From NCBI RefSeq assembly GCF_002995805.1, contig NZ_PVXL01000080.1:1-58583 (forward strand): a DNA stretch of 58,583 nt, written 5' to 3'. The DNA is from Neomoorella stamsii. GTDB lineage: Bacteria; Bacillota; DSM-521; Neomoorellales; Neomoorellaceae. The first letter of the stretch is position 1. Each line of letters begins with the position of its first letter. The notes beneath the pieces were generated by a model, which had not been told where the DNA came from, did no database searches, and worked only from the letters and a program-made list of their open reading frames with translations. Made by a program: the position numbers and the translations under genes. This document shows, piece after piece, positions 1 to 8,773 of the stretch.

Positions 1-4
1 GCCT

Positions 5-550
5 TTACCCCAGTTGCTCCCACAGTTCCGGGTGGGGAGAGGGGATAACGACGGCATCCACCAGTTCCCCTTCTTCTTTGAGGGGCGGGGTGGCGGCGTT
101 TACGGCGGCCTGGACAGCGCCGACGCTACCGGTCAGGATGACCACCCCTTTACCCCCCAGCCCGTAGGCCGGACGGATGTCCAGGAGCTCGACAATGGCC
201 GCCTTGGCGGCGGTGTCGGCGGCTTTGATGGCGGCCGTGACGCTGAAAGTCTCGAGGACTCCCATGGCACTTTTAGGGGTTGCTGTGGCTACCCCGCTCA
301 GGGCCGGCAGGACCCCAGGATGGAGGTTGCCCAGGATTAAGCTATTGACGACCGTTACCCCGCCGGTAGCGACGCCATGTTCTACGGCGCTCGTTACGGC
401 GCTGATCTCGCCAGTTAAGATAATTAAGCTTTTACCGGGGCAGGTAGTGCGTATTTTCAGGTCTACCGGCGCGGCCTTAAGACAGCTGTCGGCTACCATT
501 AATCCCCGCGCCAGGCTCTTAAGTTCGATAAGTCCGACGGCGATACCCAT
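5..550 (-). CDS. pduT: PduT-type tandem BMC shell protein
   Basis: This 181-residue protein has two BMC domains in tandem (about residues 4-85 and 94-175), so it should form pseudohexameric trimers in a microcompartment shell. Cys37 sits in the motif TTCPGK, the position at which PduT holds a [4Fe-4S] cluster at the trimer centre. The second repeat ends in the BMC-typical IPSPHPELW. In the family the cluster is thought to pass electrons across the shell. The PduS-type reductase gene lies directly upstream, which supports an electron-transfer pair. It is the last complete gene before the left edge, so the operon probably continues beyond the window. Family and cluster site are clear from sequence; the electron role is inferred from Pdu. 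Confidence 0.9.
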   Translation of the reverse strand: MGIAVGLIELKSLARGLMVADSCLKAAPVDLKIRTTCPGKSLIILTGEISAVTSAVEHGVATGGVTVVNSLILGNLHPGVLPALSGVATATPKSAMGVLETFSVTAAIKAADTAAKAAIVELLDIRPAYGLGGKGVVILTGSVGAVQAAVNAATPPLKEEGELVDAVVIPSPHPELWEQLG

Positions 551-604
551 CAGTCACCACCTCCATTATTGAGATGTTAGAAGTGAGAGGTGACATTAGC
601 CCCA

Positions 605-2005
605 TTATGGGTTGGCGCCTCCCTGGATGACGATGTTGTTATTGATAGCGGTAATGATACCGTTGATGCTGGCATGGAGGTTGGCGCCCGGGGTATCGTC
701 CTTGATACGTGCTAAAAGGTCCCCCGCTGAAACCCGGTCACCTATCTTTACTACCGGCTCCGGCGCGACCCCGGCGCTCTGCTTTAAGGGCAGGTGGACC
801 TGGTTAACTGTGATGTTTTCTTCCCGAAAAGTCACCGTACGTTCGTAATACTCTCTTAAGCCGAGGCGGCTGATAAGGCTTTTAGTTGGTACCTGCCGTC
901 CTTCCCGGAAAGGGGAAGGAATACCCGTTGGATAGGGGCCAGCCCGGAAACCCTTCTGCTGCAGTTCGGCCTTGATTTTCCTGTTGACCTGCCGCGGGGA
1001 GAGGTTGAAGGGGCAGGCGTAAAGGTCGCAGAGGCCGCACTCGCTGCAGAGAAGGGCCCTGGGCAGGGTTATATCAACAAGGCCATAGGTAACCGCGCGC
1101 ATGGCCCGGTGGGGTTCCAGGGGATGCCCTAAAAGGTGCCGTGGGCAGAAGTCCGTGCACTGCTGGCACTGGCAGCAAACCTTGAGGGCAAGTTTTAGCT
1201 CCTTGTTTAGATCCCGCCGATAAGCGGCAGCCAGGGGATGATCCAGGAGCAGGACAATAATGCCCTTGGTAGTTTTGGTAACCGGCGCATTAATGCTTGT
1301 AACCTTACCCATGCATGGGCCGCCGGTGATAAGCAGGTATTGGTCCACGGCCGGGCCGCCGGCCAGGGCCAGGAGTTCCCGCACCGTGACGCCGACCGGT
1401 ACCCTGGCAGTGATGGGCTGCCGGACGGCGCCGGTGACGGTAACGTACTTATGGGTTACAGGGTTTCCTTTCAGAGCCTGGTGGATATTATATAAAGTCT
1501 CGACGTTTAGAACTACCGCTCCCGCCTGTAATGGTAACCCTCCCGGCGGGATTGTTTTGCCGGTGACGCTATAGGTCAATAAGTGCTCGTCCCCCATGGG
1601 GTAGACGTCGGGCAGGAGGTGGAGCTTTAACCCCGGGTAAGTGCTTATCTCTCCTGCCAGGGCGGTACGGGCCTCCCGGTATTTTTCTTTGAGGGCTATA
1701 ATCCCTGTTCGGGCGCCGGTGGCCTGAACTACTGCGGCCAAGGCGGCCAGGAGTTCCGCCGGGTAGCGGGTCATCAGTTCCTGGTCGACTTTAAGTAAGG
1801 GTTCGCACTCGGCCCCGTTAATGATAATGGTCTGTATAGGTGTTCCGGTCTTCAGTTTAAAGGCGGTGGGGAAACCGCCCCCGCCAGCGCCGACCACGCC
1901 GGCAGATGCTATTTTATTTATGATGGCGTTTAGTTCGCTGCCAGGCATTTCCTTCAAAGCGGCATCCACTCCGCTCTGGTTCCTGATTTCATAATTAAGC
2001 TGCAT
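605..2005 (-). CDS. pduS: PduS-type flavin/Fe-S reductase (RnfC-like)
   Basis: The 466-residue protein matches the RnfC/PduS family. It has a glycine-rich flavin/NADH loop (AGGGGFPTAFK, residues 40-50), a SLBB-like region near 185-220, and two ferredoxin motifs (CxxCxxxC at 280-287 and CxxCxxC...CP at 320-331). PduS in the propanediol microcompartment is a flavin/Fe-S cobalamin reductase. Here no B12-dependent dehydratase is visible, so it may instead recycle NADH or feed electrons to the PduT cluster. It lies 7 bp after the aldehyde dehydrogenase gene and 54 bp before pduT, so co-expression is expected. Family assignment is firm; the electron acceptor is not known. Confidence 0.88.
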   Translation of the reverse strand: MQLNYEIRNQSGVDAALKEMPGSELNAIINKIASAGVVGAGGGGFPTAFKLKTGTPIQTIIINGAECEPLLKVDQELMTRYPAELLAALAAVVQATGARTGIIALKEKYREARTALAGEISTYPGLKLHLLPDVYPMGDEHLLTYSVTGKTIPPGGLPLQAGAVVLNVETLYNIHQALKGNPVTHKYVTVTGAVRQPITARVPVGVTVRELLALAGGPAVDQYLLITGGPCMGKVTSINAPVTKTTKGIIVLLLDHPLAAAYRRDLNKELKLALKVCCQCQQCTDFCPRHLLGHPLEPHRAMRAVTYGLVDITLPRALLCSECGLCDLYACPFNLSPRQVNRKIKAELQQKGFRAGPYPTGIPSPFREGRQVPTKSLISRLGLREYYERTVTFREENITVNQVHLPLKQSAGVAPEPVVKIGDRVSAGDLLARIKDDTPGANLHASINGIITAINNNIVIQGGANP

Positions 2006-2012
2006 TTAATTA

Positions 2013-3485
2013 TTAGTCTACCGTTCGCAGCGCCCCGACGATGACCGTCCGCTGTTCCCGGGTGTAGGTGCGAGGGGTGCAGATGCCTTCACCTGTGGGG
2101 CTGGCGATGGTGTGGCTGAAGTGTCCTTCGCCGCCGATGTTTAAGCCAGCAGCCGAGGAAGCGTTGACCACGGTGATGTCGGTGCGGAGCCTGCGGGCGT
2201 ATACGGTGATGCGGCCTGCGTCCTGGCTGTGGATGATGGCTGTATGTTTGAAGCCGTGTTCCACCCGGGCGGCCAGTTCCAGGGCGGCATCAAAGTCCGG
2301 CACCCGTACCAGGGGTAGGACGGGCAGCAGCTGTTCTTCCTGCACCAGGGGATGCTCCGGAGGACATTCCATGAGGGCGATCCTGGTACTGTCAGGGGCG
2401 TCGATGCCGGCTTGCTTTAGAATAACAGTGGCGTCCCGGCCGATGAGGTCGGGGTGGAAGTGCTTGCCGTCGGGCAGGATGGTGCGCATGAGTTTTTCTT
2501 TATCGGTTTCATCCTGTACAAGATAGGCACCGTGGTTTTGCAAATGGAAGATGAGCTCAGCGGCTATTGCTTCCACGGCGATGATGACCTTTTCGGCTAT
2601 GCAGAGGACGGTGTTGTCAAAGGCGGCGCCGTCGACAATACACCTGGCGGCGTAGTCCAGGTCCTTGACGGTTTCGTCGACGACTACGGGGGGATTGCCG
2701 GGCCCGGCGGCGATGGCTTTTTTGCCGTTTCTTAAGGCGCGGTTGACTACTTCGGGACCGCCGGTGGCCACGACCAGGTCCACCGCGGGATGGCTCAAAA
2801 CCAGGTCCAGGTTTTCCAGGCTGACTTTATCGCCAACGACTAATAAATCCTCCGGCCCGCCGGCTTCTTGGATGGCGGCGTTGAAAAGGCGCACCAGGTA
2901 CTGGGTGGTCTTGAGCCCTTTGGGATGGGGCAGGAAGATGATGCTGTTGCCGGCGGCGACCATGCTGATGGCGTGGTTGATGACACAGGAGCCGGGATGG
3001 GTGGCCGGCTCGATGGAGGCGATGAGGCCGAAGGGCGCTCGCTCAATCAGGATGAGGCCGTTGTCGCCGCTGATGGCTTCGGTCTTTATGTCTTCTAACC
3101 CCGGAGTTAAGCGGGCGGCGTAGAGCTTTTTCTGGATCTTGTCTTCTATCCGGCCGTAGCCGGTTTCTTCGTGGGCCAGCCGGGCGATTGTTGCTACGTT
3201 TTCAATGGCCGCCCGGCGGATGGCGGCAACGATCTCGCCCCTGGTTTTGAGGCTTAACTTTACCAGTTCTTGCTGCGCTCTTTTGGCAGCATGGATGGCG
3301 GCATTTAAATCCCTGTATATGCCTTTGTCACCGCGGGAGGTAGTGGCCACGGCCTGGTCGGCCCGCATCTGGCAGGCACCGCTACACGCTGTTGCCGCGG
3401 TAGCTATTGTCCCATTGTGGGACTGCTGCTGGATGTTTTTCAAAACTTCGGCCACAATGCTGGCGATAGTGGTTTCGTCGATCAT
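2013..3485 (-). CDS. pduP: PduP/EutE-type CoA-acylating aldehyde dehydrogenase
   Basis: This 490-residue aldehyde dehydrogenase converts an aldehyde plus CoA and NAD+ to an acyl-CoA. The probable catalytic Cys295 lies in FDNTVLCIAEK, as in microcompartment PduP/EutE enzymes. Residues 1-20 form a short amphipathic helix followed by a low-complexity Ala/Thr linker, the usual design of an encapsulation peptide that docks enzyme to shell. A CSGAC pair at 34-38 in the linker is unusual. Next to a fuculose-type aldolase its substrate could be lactaldehyde, or propionaldehyde if a diol dehydratase lies outside the window. It sits between shell genes and pduS with very short gaps. Confidence 0.92.
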   Translation of the reverse strand: MIDETTIASIVAEVLKNIQQQSHNGTIATAATACSGACQMRADQAVATTSRGDKGIYRDLNAAIHAAKRAQQELVKLSLKTRGEIVAAIRRAAIENVATIARLAHEETGYGRIEDKIQKKLYAARLTPGLEDIKTEAISGDNGLILIERAPFGLIASIEPATHPGSCVINHAISMVAAGNSIIFLPHPKGLKTTQYLVRLFNAAIQEAGGPEDLLVVGDKVSLENLDLVLSHPAVDLVVATGGPEVVNRALRNGKKAIAAGPGNPPVVVDETVKDLDYAARCIVDGAAFDNTVLCIAEKVIIAVEAIAAELIFHLQNHGAYLVQDETDKEKLMRTILPDGKHFHPDLIGRDATVILKQAGIDAPDSTRIALMECPPEHPLVQEEQLLPVLPLVRVPDFDAALELAARVEHGFKHTAIIHSQDAGRITVYARRLRTDITVVNASSAAGLNIGGEGHFSHTIASPTGEGICTPRTYTREQRTVIVGALRTVD

Positions 3486-3498
3486 TTCTGCTCACCGC

Positions 3499-3771
3499 TC
3501 AGGCTGGTAATATCCTGCTGAGATCTGTGTGGGGCCGCGGGATTACATGGACGGCTACTATCTCGCCGTGTCGCCCGGCGGCTGCGGCCCCGGCTTCGGT
3601 GGCGGCCTTGACAGCACCGACATCACCGCTGACCATGACGGTTACCAGGCCGGAGCCGATCTTCTCCATACCGGCCAGCTCGACGCCGGCGGCTTTGAGC
3701 ATGGCATCTGCCGCTTCGATGGCCGCGACCAGTCCTTTGGTTTCGATGAGCCCCAGGGCGCCGTCTTTCAT
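3499..3771 (-). CDS. pduA: BMC-H shell protein, PduA/PduJ type (copy 1)
   Basis: This 90-residue single-BMC-domain protein would form the hexagonal tiles of the shell facets. It carries [10 protein letters not shown] at the start, the pore-loop signature EKIGSGLV of PduA/PduJ, and the C-terminal [14 protein letters not shown]. It is nearly identical to the adjacent copy 2, in both protein and DNA, which indicates a recent tandem duplication or gene conversion. The gap to copy 2 is one base, so translation is probably coupled. The hydrophilic GSG pore in PduA passes small polar metabolites such as propanediol. Confidence 0.93.
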   Translation of the reverse strand: MKDGALGLIETKGLVAAIEAADAMLKAAGVELAGMEKIGSGLVTVMVSGDVGAVKAATEAGAAAAGRHGEIVAVHVIPRPHTDLSRILPA

Positions 3772-3772
3772 G

Positions 3773-4069
3773 TTAATCTACCCCCTTGGCAGAGGCGTCT
3801 TTTTTCCCGGGCAGGATGCGGGCGACGTCGCTGTGGGGCCGTGGGATGACGTGGACGGCGATGACTTCCCCGAGCCGGGCGGCGGCAGCACCGCCGGCTT
3901 CGGTGGCGGCCTTGACGGCACCGACTTCGCCGCTGACCATGACGGTTACCAGGCCAGAGCCGATCTTCTCCATTCCCACCAGTTCGACGCCGGCGGCTTT
4001 GAGCATGGCATCTGCCGCTTCGATGGCGGCGACTAAGCCTTTGGTTTCGATGAGGCCTAAAGCGCTCAT
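3773..4069 (-). CDS. pduJ: BMC-H shell protein, PduA/PduJ type (copy 2)
   Basis: This 98-residue BMC-H protein has the same pore signature (EKIGSGLV) and [14 protein letters not shown] ending as copy 1, followed by an extra lysine-rich tail of about ten residues ([10 protein letters not shown]). Its start is fixed by an aggagg-type ribosome-binding site just upstream. It follows the third BMC-H gene with a 60-bp gap. Two near-identical tile proteins plus one divergent BMC-H and one PduT make a typical shell set. The pentameric vertex protein (BMC-P) is not in the window and should lie to the left or elsewhere. Assigning PduJ rather than PduA is arbitrary. Confidence 0.92.
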   Translation of the reverse strand: MSALGLIETKGLVAAIEAADAMLKAAGVELVGMEKIGSGLVTVMVSGEVGAVKAATEAGGAAAARLGEVIAVHVIPRPHSDVARILPGKKDASAKGVD

Positions 4070-4129
4070 GGGTTGACTCTTCCTCCTTTAATTTCTAAGG
4101 TTCTCCTGGGTTTTTACTTGGAGAGTTTC

Positions 4130-4402
4130 TTAGGTTAAATACCGCGCTAGTTCTTCATGGGGCCGGGCGATGATCCGGCTGGCAAAAACGGTGCTGACGT
4201 TAGCAACCTGTGCCTTTGCGGCTTCAATGGCTGCCGTGACGGCGCTGACTTCACCGCTGATTTTTAATACTACTAGGCCGCTGCCTTTGGTCGATTCGTA
4301 GCCGCGGATGGTGACTGCAGCCGTCTTGGCGGCCGTGTCCGCGGCGGCAACGGCGGTGGCCAGGCCGCGAACTTCAATTATACCCAGGGCTTGCTTGTTC
4401 AT
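4130..4402 (-). CDS. BMC-H shell protein, divergent paralogue
   Basis: This 90-residue BMC-H protein starts ALGIIEVRGL and ends RIIARPHEELARYL. Its pore loop reads STKGSGLV and its second strand GYESTKGSGL, a pattern seen in BMC-H proteins of glycyl-radical and fucose/rhamnose-type compartments rather than in PduA. It is clearly distinct from the two near-identical copies downstream, so it probably offers a different pore or assembly role. It is the first shell gene after the aldolase, separated from it by 77 bp. Confidence 0.9.
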   Translation of the reverse strand: MNKQALGIIEVRGLATAVAAADTAAKTAAVTIRGYESTKGSGLVVLKISGEVSAVTAAIEAAKAQVANVSTVFASRIIARPHEELARYLT

Positions 4403-4479
4403 ATTTTGCCTCCGAAATTAACTTGCAATGGTTGTAATTAATTTAACTTAAGGGAAGACGGGGCTCCCCTGCTCCTCCT

Positions 4480-5277
4480 TTACTGTCGCCTATCCCCAAG
4501 TGAGGCCAGGACGCGCCGGGTAACATTGGTGATAATCTCCTGCAGTTCTTCTTCCGTTATGCCGGTTGCGGCCGGGGCTTCGCGGGTAGAGACGCTGCAG
4601 GCGCCACAATCAACACAGCCGGGGTTGGGTGAAGTAACTCCTGACCTGGCCCGGATTTCCATAAGCTTATAGACCTGTTCCGCCGAGAGAACATTTTCAT
4701 TTCCCAGCAACCTGGCGGTAAGGCTGATTTTGGCGAATAACTCCAGTGACTCCATTTTATAATAAGCATTATATACGTCCGTACCGACAGTCAGGGCTCC
4801 GTGGTTGGCAAGTAGCAGGGCATCATGACTACCAATATATTCCTTCACCGCAGCCGGCACTTCATCAGTAGAGGGCGTCCCGTAGGCAACCAAGGGTATA
4901 CTCCCCAGGTTGATAATAATTTCCGGCAGCACACAACGATCCAGGGGAATACCGGCCACGGCGAATCCGGTAGCCGTCGGCGGATGAGCATGAACCACCG
5001 CCCGTACATCCGGCCGCTGGCGGTATATTTCCAGGTGCATTTTCAATTCCGATGAAGGTTTTAACTGCCCGCTCAATTGTTCTCCCTGCATATTGACTTT
5101 AACCAGCATCTCCGGGGTCATAAAACCCTTACTGACGCCGGTAGGTGTCGCCAATACTTCTTTTTCATTCAGGCGGATGCTGATATTACCATCATTGGAA
5201 GCCACGAAACCGTGCTGGTAAATCCGCCGCCCTACTTCGCAGATATCCTGGCGTAATTGAAATTCCGAAGGCACCAT
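4480..5277 (-). CDS. fucA: Class II (fuculose-1-phosphate type) aldolase with C-terminal tag
   Basis: The 265-residue protein contains a class II aldolase/adducin domain (about 1-200) with the zinc ligands and base of fuculose-1-phosphate aldolase: Glu77 in SSE, His96 and His98 in HAH, His159 in ANHG. It should split fuculose-1-phosphate (or rhamnulose-1-phosphate) into DHAP and L-lactaldehyde. Beyond the usual fold (about 215 residues in E. coli FucA) it has a CxxCxxC motif at 221-227, an Ala/Pro linker and a predicted amphipathic helix at about 240-257. This resembles an encapsulation peptide and implies the aldolase is packed in the shell. The L-fucose isomerase two genes upstream favours a fucose role. 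Confidence 0.88.
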   Translation of the reverse strand: MVPSEFQLRQDICEVGRRIYQHGFVASNDGNISIRLNEKEVLATPTGVSKGFMTPEMLVKVNMQGEQLSGQLKPSSELKMHLEIYRQRPDVRAVVHAHPPTATGFAVAGIPLDRCVLPEIIINLGSIPLVAYGTPSTDEVPAAVKEYIGSHDALLLANHGALTVGTDVYNAYYKMESLELFAKISLTARLLGNENVLSAEQVYKLMEIRARSGVTSPNPGCVDCGACSVSTREAPAATGITEEELQEIITNVTRRVLASLGDRRQ

Positions 5278-5317
5278 GTTTGCCCCCCAGCATGTTTTCT
5301 AAATCTAAAAGATACCT

Positions 5318-5348
5318 CGGGGGCACTGCTACAATCCTCAGTCCCCCG
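5318..5348 (-). other. Hairpin between URO-D gene and aldolase gene
   Basis: A ten-base-pair stem (CGGGGGACTG against CAGTGCCCCCG with a one-base bulge) and a ten-base loop lie in the 78-bp gap. No T-run follows on the minus strand, so it is more likely an mRNA processing or stabilising hairpin, or a weak attenuator, than a terminator. It would set the microcompartment part of the transcript apart from the sugar part. This is inferred from base pairing only. Confidence 0.4.
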
Positions 5349-5355
5349 TTAACAG

Positions 5356-6498
5356 CTATATTTCCTCGTCAAATTCCCCCAGTTCTAGCGGATACCTGCC
5401 ATACTCCCGTACCAGTTGTACCAGGTAATCATAATTCTCCGGCGGTACATTAGCAGCTACGGAATGGTCAGAAGAAATGATATAGCCCCCGCCTTTGGCA
5501 GCGTTCAGTTTACGCAGGACCTCCCTCCGGATCGCATCTTTATCCCCTTCGGCTAAAACCCGGACGTCAATATTACCGTTAAATGCCAGCCGGCCCTTGT
5601 ACTGGCGCTTTAATTCCACCACATCCAGGCCAGCTTTAGCTTCCAGGGGGTTATAGCAGTCCACACCCGCGTCGATCAGGTCCTCGTAAATAGCACGAGC
5701 ATTGCCGCAGCCGTGGTAAATGATCTTCGCCCCCATGGCGTGGAATTCAGTGCACAGCTTTTCCACTGCCGGGTAAAACATCTTCCGCCACAGATCCGGG
5801 GAAAAGAACATGCCCTTGTCGTAAGCCACGTCGCCCCAGATGTACATGCCCTTTAAATTAAACATTTCAATCTGCTTCTTACCAATGGCCAGCATATGCT
5901 CCGTCAGGCGGTCGATAAAGGCCTGGGTTTCATCGGGATAGAGCACCAGGTCCATCAAAGCTCCTTCCGTACCACGGCAGCGCCAGAGGGCTTCAAAGGG
6001 TTCGCAGACGCTACCAAAAATGAAATAGTCGTCTTTATAGCGCTCTACTGTCTCGGCAAAACTGGGCAATACGAGGTAGGTGTCACCGGTATTGATGATA
6101 TCGTCCCGCTCGTCATAATAACGGCGGGGATCGAGGGGATCATCGAACTCAAACTTCTCATATTCAGCTGCTGACTTGATACCAAATTCGAGGAACATGG
6201 GCATGGGAGCTTCAACCTGTCTTTTGATAATTGAACCCCAACCGGTTTCGTAAATCATATACTCATCATTTTTTTCAATAAAACGGCTACGTATAACACG
6301 GGGATCCATGTTAGGGCTGACTACAAGGATATCAAGGTCGTAGTAATCGTATATAAAAATGTCCTCGCTATTTCTTTTTTGCCATTCTTGTAAGAAAAGG
6401 CTCCAGAAGAAATCAGTGATAGGCACCCGATCCGGTTCTTCATGGTTTAAGGCTTTAAGTACCCGTTCAGTTTTAACCTCACCCTTAGTTTTGCTCAT
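5356..6498 (-). CDS. URO-D/MtaA-superfamily protein 1
   Basis: This 380-residue protein belongs to the uroporphyrinogen decarboxylase superfamily, which includes HemE and zinc-dependent corrinoid methyltransferases (MtaA, CmuA). The putative zinc motif HGC is present in IIYHGCGNA. In the C-terminal loop, where MtaA has its third zinc ligand Cys, this protein reads SSDHSVA. HemE's N-terminal substrate motif is not apparent, and the gene lies in a sugar operon, so haem synthesis is unlikely. A methyltransferase acting with a corrinoid protein is plausible, but no corrinoid protein is seen nearby. A good ribosome-binding site (AGGAGG) precedes the start. Superfamily call is firm; reaction is unknown. 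Confidence 0.75.
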   Translation of the reverse strand: MSKTKGEVKTERVLKALNHEEPDRVPITDFFWSLFLQEWQKRNSEDIFIYDYYDLDILVVSPNMDPRVIRSRFIEKNDEYMIYETGWGSIIKRQVEAPMPMFLEFGIKSAAEYEKFEFDDPLDPRRYYDERDDIINTGDTYLVLPSFAETVERYKDDYFIFGSVCEPFEALWRCRGTEGALMDLVLYPDETQAFIDRLTEHMLAIGKKQIEMFNLKGMYIWGDVAYDKGMFFSPDLWRKMFYPAVEKLCTEFHAMGAKIIYHGCGNARAIYEDLIDAGVDCYNPLEAKAGLDVVELKRQYKGRLAFNGNIDVRVLAEGDKDAIRREVLRKLNAAKGGGYIISSDHSVAANVPPENYDYLVQLVREYGRYPLELGEFDEEI

Positions 6499-6544
6499 GG
6501 TAGTAGAAACCTCCTATCCTCTTCCCTTACTATAGTCTTGTTAA

Positions 6545-8338
6545 TCAATACTTCCCGTACAGGGGCCCAAAGTTACGACAGGCCCTGTAATCCGCACCTT
6601 CCAGGTCCTCTGTGCCAAAGGCACTCCAAGCGCTGGGCCGGAAGATCCTTTCCGGCGGGACATTATGCATGCAGACAGGTATTCGCAAAATGGAGGCGAG
6701 GGTTATTAAATCTGCCCCGATGTGGCCATAGCTGAAGGCGCCATGATTGGCTCCCCAGTTATTCATTACCGAGTAGACATCGGTAAAGGCACCCTTACCA
6801 GTCAGCCTTGGGGCGAACCATGTCGTGGGCCAGCTGGGATCGGTCCTGTCGTCCAGGATCCGGTGCATATCTTCCGGTAATTCCACAGTGTAACCCTCCG
6901 CTATCTGTAGTACGGGTCCCAGCCCCTTAATAATATTCACCCGCGAAAGGGTTATGGGCATCCCGCCCATGGTAACAAATTTTGAGGAGAAGCCGCCCCC
7001 TCGAAAATACTCCCGGACAGCGGGCCACCAGGTGGTTGCCTCCAGGCATGCTTTAACATCTTCGGGTGTTATCTCCCAGAAGGGTTTCATGGCCGGCCGG
7101 CCGTCTTTAAGCATCCTCCCCGAACCATCCAGGGCCGCAGCACCGGAGTTGATCAGGTGGATAATGCCCCCGGCGGCAATCCCTTCCAGTTCTTTGCCAG
7201 TTACTCTCTTGACGGCCGCCGGGCTCCAGAAGGTTCTAACATCGGCAAAGACCTGGGCGGTGTTGGTCAGTAAATAGCCGAACAGCATGGCCACACCATT
7301 GAGGCTATCGTTTTCCGTGGCCATAATATAAGGCCGCCTGATGCCGTTCCAGTCAAAAGAGGAATTTAAAATGGCTTCCATAAAATCGCCGTTGGGGAAA
7401 TGGTCGGTCCATTGCCGCTGCCCCTGGAAGCCGGCAGCCAGGGCATTATGGCCTTCGGCTTCTTCTTTATATCCCATCTCGGCCAGCCGGGGATTGCCAA
7501 CCATTAGATCCCGGCATATTAAGGCCATCTTAACAGAAGTACTCCACTCCCTATCCTTTTGCTCCCGGCCGGCTTGCTTGTCAGGCGGGTTGCGATCCGC
7601 ACCTTCTTTACAGTTCTCCTTCACCCATTGCATCGCCTGGGCATACTCTTCCTGGTCGTAAATTACCTCTTCAATCCTCCGGGTTATTTCCGACATATCG
7701 ACGTATTCACATCTCATCCCGAGATAACTCTCAAAGAAATGAGGATCGACTATAGATCCAGCAATGCCCATGGATACATTGCCGATTGACAGGTATGATT
7801 TACCCCGCATTAAGGCGACCGCCAGGCCGGCCCTGGCGAACTGCAGTATTTTTTGGGCTACATCATCAGGAATATTCTCATCGCCAGCATCTTGGACATC
7901 GCGGCCGTAGATGCCAAAAGCCGGCAGTCCTTTCTGGCTGTGCCCCGCCAGTGCGGCCGCGAGATAGACGGCCCCCGGACGCTCCGTACCGTTAAACCCC
8001 CAGATAGCTTTGGGTATAAAAGGGTCCATATCGATGGTTTCGGAGCCGTAACACCAGCAAGGAGTTACGCTTATCGTCAGGCCGACGCCTTCGCGGGCGA
8101 ACTTCTCCGCGCAGCGGGCCGCCTCGGCCACGCCGCCAATAGTGGTATCGGCTATCACGCACTCCACCGGTGACCCATCAGGATACTTTATATTGTTCTC
8201 CAGTAACTTTTGCACCTTTCTAGCCATGCCCATGGTGGTTTCTTCCAGGGATTCCCGCACTCCGTTACGGCGCCCGTCAATGATAGGCCGGATACCGATT
8301 TTGGGTAATCTCGCATTCAATAATAGGGCATCTTTCAT
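6545..8338 (-). CDS. fucI: L-fucose isomerase
   Basis: This protein (597 residues from the chosen start) closely follows E. coli FucI along its whole length, including PKIGIRP near the start, [15 protein letters not shown], and ATENDSLNG. The metal/catalytic residues correspond to E. coli Glu337, Asp361 and His528, seen here in ATEND, FADVR and GANHG. It interconverts L-fucose and L-fuculose, and in the family also D-arabinose/D-ribulose. The ATG at 8338 is chosen because AAGGTG lies seven bases upstream; a TTG seven codons earlier has no such site. It sits between the mutarotase and a URO-D gene. No kinase for fuculose is in the window. Confidence 0.96.
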   Translation of the reverse strand: MKDALLLNARLPKIGIRPIIDGRRNGVRESLEETTMGMARKVQKLLENNIKYPDGSPVECVIADTTIGGVAEAARCAEKFAREGVGLTISVTPCWCYGSETIDMDPFIPKAIWGFNGTERPGAVYLAAALAGHSQKGLPAFGIYGRDVQDAGDENIPDDVAQKILQFARAGLAVALMRGKSYLSIGNVSMGIAGSIVDPHFFESYLGMRCEYVDMSEITRRIEEVIYDQEEYAQAMQWVKENCKEGADRNPPDKQAGREQKDREWSTSVKMALICRDLMVGNPRLAEMGYKEEAEGHNALAAGFQGQRQWTDHFPNGDFMEAILNSSFDWNGIRRPYIMATENDSLNGVAMLFGYLLTNTAQVFADVRTFWSPAAVKRVTGKELEGIAAGGIIHLINSGAAALDGSGRMLKDGRPAMKPFWEITPEDVKACLEATTWWPAVREYFRGGGFSSKFVTMGGMPITLSRVNIIKGLGPVLQIAEGYTVELPEDMHRILDDRTDPSWPTTWFAPRLTGKGAFTDVYSVMNNWGANHGAFSYGHIGADLITLASILRIPVCMHNVPPERIFRPSAWSAFGTEDLEGADYRACRNFGPLYGKY

Positions 8339-8419
8339 TTGCTTCACCTTCATCCCCAATTTTTATGATGAAATAAGCTGTGGACCTATCTTTGTGATAA
8401 CAGGCAGGGTAACATTTAA

Positions 8420-8743
8420 TTAATCCTGATGGAATACTTCCTCCATAACCGCCCACCATTCCCCTTCCCCCCGCGTCTCGAGGGGTTCTTGACAGGGTTT
8501 GCATACCTCCCACCATTTCTGGGTAGTGGGATCGGCAGCCATTTTGGCCATATCAGCTTCGTAGTCATCGCCAATATATTCATAGTAACTAAACAGATAC
8601 CCATCTTTATAGAAAATGCTGTAATTCCTTATATTGCACTCGGTAATCATCCTGGCCACTCCGGGCCATACGGCAGCGTGCAGCTTTTTATATTCCTCCA
8701 GTTTTTCAGGTTTGACCTTAATGACCATGCCATAGCGCTTCAT
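8420..8743 (-). CDS. rhaM: L-rhamnose mutarotase family (RhaM/YiiL) sugar mutarotase
   Basis: This 107-residue protein is a dimeric alpha/beta-barrel mutarotase of the RhaM type. It starts MKRYGMVIKVKPEKLEEYKK and contains YSIFYKDGYLFSYYEY and the conserved WWEVCKPCQEP near the end. RhaM interconverts alpha and beta anomers of L-rhamnose; relatives act on fucose. The ATG at 8743 is preceded by GGGAGG at good spacing; an upstream start would add six residues without a site. It stands directly before fucI, so it probably supplies the right anomer to that enzyme. Whether fucose, rhamnose or a derivative is the true substrate cannot be read from sequence. Confidence 0.9.
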   Translation of the reverse strand: MKRYGMVIKVKPEKLEEYKKLHAAVWPGVARMITECNIRNYSIFYKDGYLFSYYEYIGDDYEADMAKMAADPTTQKWWEVCKPCQEPLETRGEGEWWAVMEEVFHQD

Positions 8744-8773
8744 CTTTATCCTCCCTCCCATAATTTGCTATCA

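Noticed and set aside
5356..6498. Haem-pathway uroporphyrinogen decarboxylase (HemE)
   Set aside because: The HxC zinc motif, the sugar-operon setting and three divergent copies argue for methyltransferase-like members of the superfamily instead.
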